Below are positions 8,055 to 10,738 of a DNA stretch of 10,738 nt, piece by piece. Position numbers and translations under genes: made by a program. Each line of letters opens with the position of its first letter. The stretch's first letter is position 1. The stretch comes from Jimgerdemannia flammicorona (lineage: Eukaryota; Mucoromycota; Endogonomycetes; Endogonales; Endogonaceae). The stretch lies in contig RBNI01007021.1 in NCBI GenBank assembly GCA_003990745.1, positions 1 to 10,738 of the forward strand. The letters run 5' to 3'. Below the pieces are notes generated by a model. It saw only the letters and a program-made list of their open reading frames with translations. It was not told the DNA's origin and did no database searches.

Positions 8055-8191
8055 GGACTGCACGAACAGAACTGCCCCGGACCTGGAGCGAACTTTCTCA
8101 CCACGGACTGCACGAAACCAGAACTGCCCCAGAACTTTCCCACCACGGACTACTCGGACCAAAACTGCTCTGGATCAGAACTGCATTTTCC
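8055..8191 (+). repeat. Three degenerate tandem copies of a 42-50 bp unit
   Basis: Units begin with GGACT at 8055, 8105 and 8147 and are 50, 42 and 45 bp long. Each contains a CAGAACTGC-like or AAAACTGC core. The first two also share GGACTGCACGAA at the start and GAACTTTC(T/C)CACCAC at the end. The third copy is the most diverged (GGACTACTCGGACC). Units 1 and 2 differ mainly by a deletion of GGACCTGG-type sequence. It is a minisatellite-like array in non-coding DNA. Confidence 0.75.
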
Positions 8192-8668
8192 AATGAACTG
8201 GTATGCGTACTTCGCAAATATATTACTTTATTAGATTACAATATATAATAAACAATAGAAAAAGCATATACAATGTTCAGAATAATGCCAGAAGGACAGA
8301 AAGAATATTCAGACTGCATAAAAAACATATACATCAAAGGAATTATATGTGAGTGGGGAATAGACATATAGATTGCAGTGGAGGAGGAGGGCCCAGCATG
8401 AGCCAGGGGAGCGAACCCAGAGCCAGTGTCAAATTGAATGGAAGACATGTGAAAGAGGGTGTATAAGGGGGATGAATAAAGAACATAACTGAAAATGCAT
8501 CAGCCATTTATTGCTATGTAAAAACACAGTCCTTATATACAAAATATGACATTCCAAAAGAGAGAATGTGTTACAACTTAGGGCAACATCTCTTTCCAGT
8601 ACCATTCAGGTTACACAACCTTTGGAGAGTACTTATAACATCGTTTTTGGAGAAAAGAGACTAACAAC

Positions 8669-9790
8669 ATGGCGACCGACAGGCAACCTGAGGTGCGTAC
8701 TGGGCAGGGTGGCCTAAGTGCTTTCAACTGGCAACAGGTGGAGAGGGGTCCAGGCCTGGAAGGGAGTATGAGGGGGCTGCTGGCAGGTAGACATAGAAGG
8801 GGTGGAGGAGGTGGTGGAGGTTCAGGATCTGGGAGGGCGAGCTTTGTGGAGATGGTGAAGGGGAGACAGCAGGTGTCAGGGCTGGAGGGCTGGCTAAGGA
8901 AGGGTAAGGAGACTGAGAAGGAGATGGCGCAGGGGGGAGCAGCCCTTGGAAGAGGGAGCAGTGGAGCTGAGGGAGTAGCAGCTGGGGGGAGTGTGACTGC
9001 TGATGGTGACAGGACTGTCAATCTGGAAAAAAATCTAGATGTGACAGCTGATAGTGAGGCTGAGCGGCTGAGGCTTAGAAGACAAGGGGACTTGGCAGAT
9101 GGTGTAATGGATCTGGCAGTGGCCCCATTACTCAAAAAATCAATTTTGGCATTCGTGGTTACACTGTGCTTTCGGGGCCTAGCAGTGACGGCGAAAATAG
9201 TGCTAGGGCTCATCGCTAAGCAGGTGGCTGGAGCTGCATCGGTGAAGTTTTTGAAGGGACTGGAGGGAGTGGAGGTGGGTTTTGAGGAAGCAGCACTATT
9301 GGAAGAGGTACTGAAGGTTGGATTGGTGGTTGGAGAGGTGTGTGTTCTGATGGCACATTGTCTGAAGTGGGATCCCAGGGTGGTCCAACTGCTGGTGAAA
9401 GGAGTGCCGATGGTGACGGTGATGGAGACGAGAAAGAGGGTTGAGGATTTCATGGCAGAATATGGAGAGGTAGTAGATATCAGATTCCAGGTCTGGGAAG
9501 GGACCTCACTCAGGATTGGTGACGTAGATGTGAGGATTCGGCTGGCTGGGAAGGAAGCTATTGGGAAGACAAGGGACTGGCCTTTGGCAATGGTCTGGGG
9601 AGTGATTTTGTATAAGGTGACAAGGGTGAAGGGAAGTGAGGAGGACAGTCTTCAGGCTCCTTTCTCTGTTACCTTACCAGTCACAAGGTTTGGTAGACAA
9701 CCTTCCGAGTTCCTTTTCCACAACTTATACCCCCTCTACCTCGGGTTGGTTTGCTGTACCTGTTGCAGGGCAGTGGGAGGGAGGCAATAG
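8669..9790 (+). CDS. Gag-like ORF of a retroelement with two RRM-like segments, 373 aa
   Basis: The start codon is in a strong context (CAACATGGCG). The N-terminal half is low-complexity and Gly/Arg-rich (a run of seven Gly at 45-51), with charged segments. From about residue 190 an RRM-like pattern appears (SVKFLKGLEGVEVGFEEA), followed by a clearer one (VVQLLVKGVPMVTV, then VEDFMAEYGEVVDIRFQVWE and GDVDVRIRL, residues 238-292) and TRDWPLAMVWGVILYK. This order resembles ORF1/gag proteins of non-LTR retrotransposons and ZCCHC3-like gag relatives, which bind RNA in ribonucleoprotein particles. Those usually continue into CCHC zinc knuckles, and none is visible here. After residue 318 the sequence loses family character, so the end is probably frameshifted. 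A second plus frame is open from 9636 to 10055. A 280-codon frame lies antisense and is most likely a shadow. The family assignment comes from pattern memory only. Confidence 0.5.
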   Translation: MATDRQPEVRTGQGGLSAFNWQQVERGPGLEGSMRGLLAGRHRRGGGGGGGSGSGRASFVEMVKGRQQVSGLEGWLRKGKETEKEMAQGGAALGRGSSGAEGVAAGGSVTADGDRTVNLEKNLDVTADSEAERLRLRRQGDLADGVMDLAVAPLLKKSILAFVVTLCFRGLAVTAKIVLGLIAKQVAGAASVKFLKGLEGVEVGFEEAALLEEVLKVGLVVGEVCVLMAHCLKWDPRVVQLLVKGVPMVTVMETRKRVEDFMAEYGEVVDIRFQVWEGTSLRIGDVDVRIRLAGKEAIGKTRDWPLAMVWGVILYKVTRVKGSEEDSLQAPFSVTLPVTRFGRQPSEFLFHNLYPLYLGLVCCTCCRAVGGRQ

Positions 9791-10738
9791 TGATGTATTG
9801 CCCCTTTATCGGTATCTGATCGGTGTCTTCTCCACTTTTTCGCGGTTTCTGGTGCCTCCGGCTATGTCTGGGGTGTACCTGTTTTGGTGCGGCGCTTTCT
9901 TCCTTTTGCCGTCGTCAACAAGGTGTCGTCTCTGGTGTGTCACGGGCTACATAGGGTATCAGCCGACCTTGGGCGTCAAGTGCCAGTGTAGGTTACCTGC
10001 AGGTTATTTGGTGCCTGTAGTGGGGCCCTCTGAGCTTTGGCAAGCTTCCCAGTGAGCGCGGCGCTAGCGTAGGTGACTGCTTTTCAGGTGGAGTCGGGAT
10101 GGGAGGGGAGATGGCCATCACAGATAGGAGGAAGGGTGATTATGGTGGACCAGTAGAGTGCCAGGCTGGGGGCAGTCATCAGGGCTGGGGCAGGTGCTGC
10201 TTCAGTGGGGCCTTTTGATTGGTGCAGCGCGGTTAGGTGGTAGGTGACACTCTCGGCTTCTTTTGGCGGGTAGCGGGGTGAGGCCCCAGTCGTCAGGGGG
10301 GGTCGGGGGGCCCAAGGCTACCCATTTCAGGCATCTTGGCTGCACTCAACTGGAACCGAGAGCTGACATGGCAACATGATCGAGGCCCGCAGGCTTGAGT
10401 AGTAGGGTATTGGGGGTTTCCTCCCGCCTCACGTGTAAGTCCTTTACTCACCTCAACTGGGAGAACCAGGCCCTACCCACCGTGTTGTGCTTTTATGAGG
10501 GTTTTTCTTTGCCTGTCATTCTCTTTGGGGTAGCAGGGGCTATTCTATTCGGCTCGGGCATGGCCTTGTACATATGTTGGGTTCTCAGGCATGCGCTTTC
10601 GGTCATTAGTGTATGGTTGGGTTCCCCTGGTGGTAGGGAGAGCATGGTGTGCAGAATGAGGTGCAGGCCAATATAGGCCCTGCTGCGCCTGGCATGGTCG
10701 AGCTGCTGGACAATAGCTAGCCTAGGTTAATGGGGGGG
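9791..10738. other. G-rich stretch without a recognisable gene
   Basis: The plus strand is G/T-rich, with runs such as those at about 10296-10310 and the last seven bases. Frames 9636-10055 and 10395-10676 are open but carry no family motif. The latter starts at TTG and encodes one hydrophobic stretch (residues 34-60). It is best read as decayed retroelement sequence or its inter-ORF region. Confidence 0.4.

Larger units (their letters stand above)
7515..8668. other. Non-coding stretch between MT2 and the retroelement-like block
   Basis: This 1.15-kb stretch should contain the MT2 promoter on its left and whatever precedes the gag-like ORF on its right. It holds a degenerate tandem repeat (8055-8191) and an AT-rich segment (about 8205-8380). 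The final 200 bp before 8669 are purine- and A-rich and could be a 5' UTR of the element. No convincing coding frame is seen. Confidence 0.5.
8669..10738 (+). mobile_element. Probable degenerate retroelement 5' part (non-LTR type suspected)
   Basis: A gag-like ORF is followed by about 950 bp with the same plus-strand G and T excess but many stops in all frames. The 5' boundary is unclear and may lie upstream (8500-8668). The 3' part would be outside the window. No apurinic endonuclease, reverse transcriptase, LTR or terminal inverted repeat is visible, so the element class is inferred only from the RRM-like gag pattern. Confidence 0.4.

Noticed and set aside
8611..9453. 280-codon minus-strand open frame opposite the gag-like ORF
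   Set aside because: It is Ser/Pro/Thr-rich with no motif, while the plus frame has a strong start context and RRM-like pattern.
10395..10676. 93-codon frame with a hydrophobic stretch as a membrane protein
   Set aside because: It begins with TTG in a eukaryotic context, has no family motif, and lies in G-rich decayed sequence.
1..10738. tRNA, rRNA and CRISPR arrays
   Set aside because: No B-box with matching acceptor stem, no rRNA-like conserved block and no regularly spaced repeats were seen on either strand by eye.

Overview
The window looks like nuclear DNA of a fungus, probably an early-diverging lineage (chytrid or mucoromycete-like). This is inferred from short GT-AG introns of about 80-140 bp, from two methyltransferases of the kind that is amplified in early-diverging fungi, from a eukaryote-type CDC123/D123 protein, and from a retroelement-like gag ORF. 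Nothing prokaryotic (operons, Shine-Dalgarno sites, CRISPR) is visible. I cannot name a species.

Layout. Positions 1-64 are an unbroken A tract. It abuts, and cuts off, a multi-exon SAM-dependent methyltransferase gene on the minus strand (MT1, about 65-1162). I rebuilt MT1 from six exons, including exons of only 15 and 25 nt. From about 1163 to 4214 there is mostly non-coding DNA with a 24-A tract, a short tandem repeat and a decayed, unrecognised gene fragment on the minus strand (3306-3630). An intact intronless CDC123/D123 ATP-grasp gene follows on the plus strand (4215-5525). A spacer between convergent genes (5526-6387) carries an 18-bp perfect palindrome overlapping an 11-bp tandem duplication. 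A second, complete three-exon methyltransferase gene on the minus strand (MT2, 6388-7514) is a paralogue of MT1. A non-coding stretch with a degenerate 42-50 bp tandem repeat (8055-8191) leads into a G-rich plus-strand block (8669-10738). This block begins with a gag-like ORF holding two RRM-like segments and then decays into sequence with no recognisable endonuclease or reverse transcriptase.

Relations between genes. MT1 and MT2 share domain order and one intron at the same codon and phase, so they are duplicates with divergent exon structure. The CDC123 family assembles the translation initiation factor eIF2. Its presence between the two methyltransferases does not by itself imply a shared pathway. 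The A tracts and the gag-like block suggest retroelement activity.

I see no convincing new multi-gene system. The most interesting signals are the micro-exon structure of MT1, the altered SAM-binding loop of MT2, and the decayed gene fragment with coding character in two frames.
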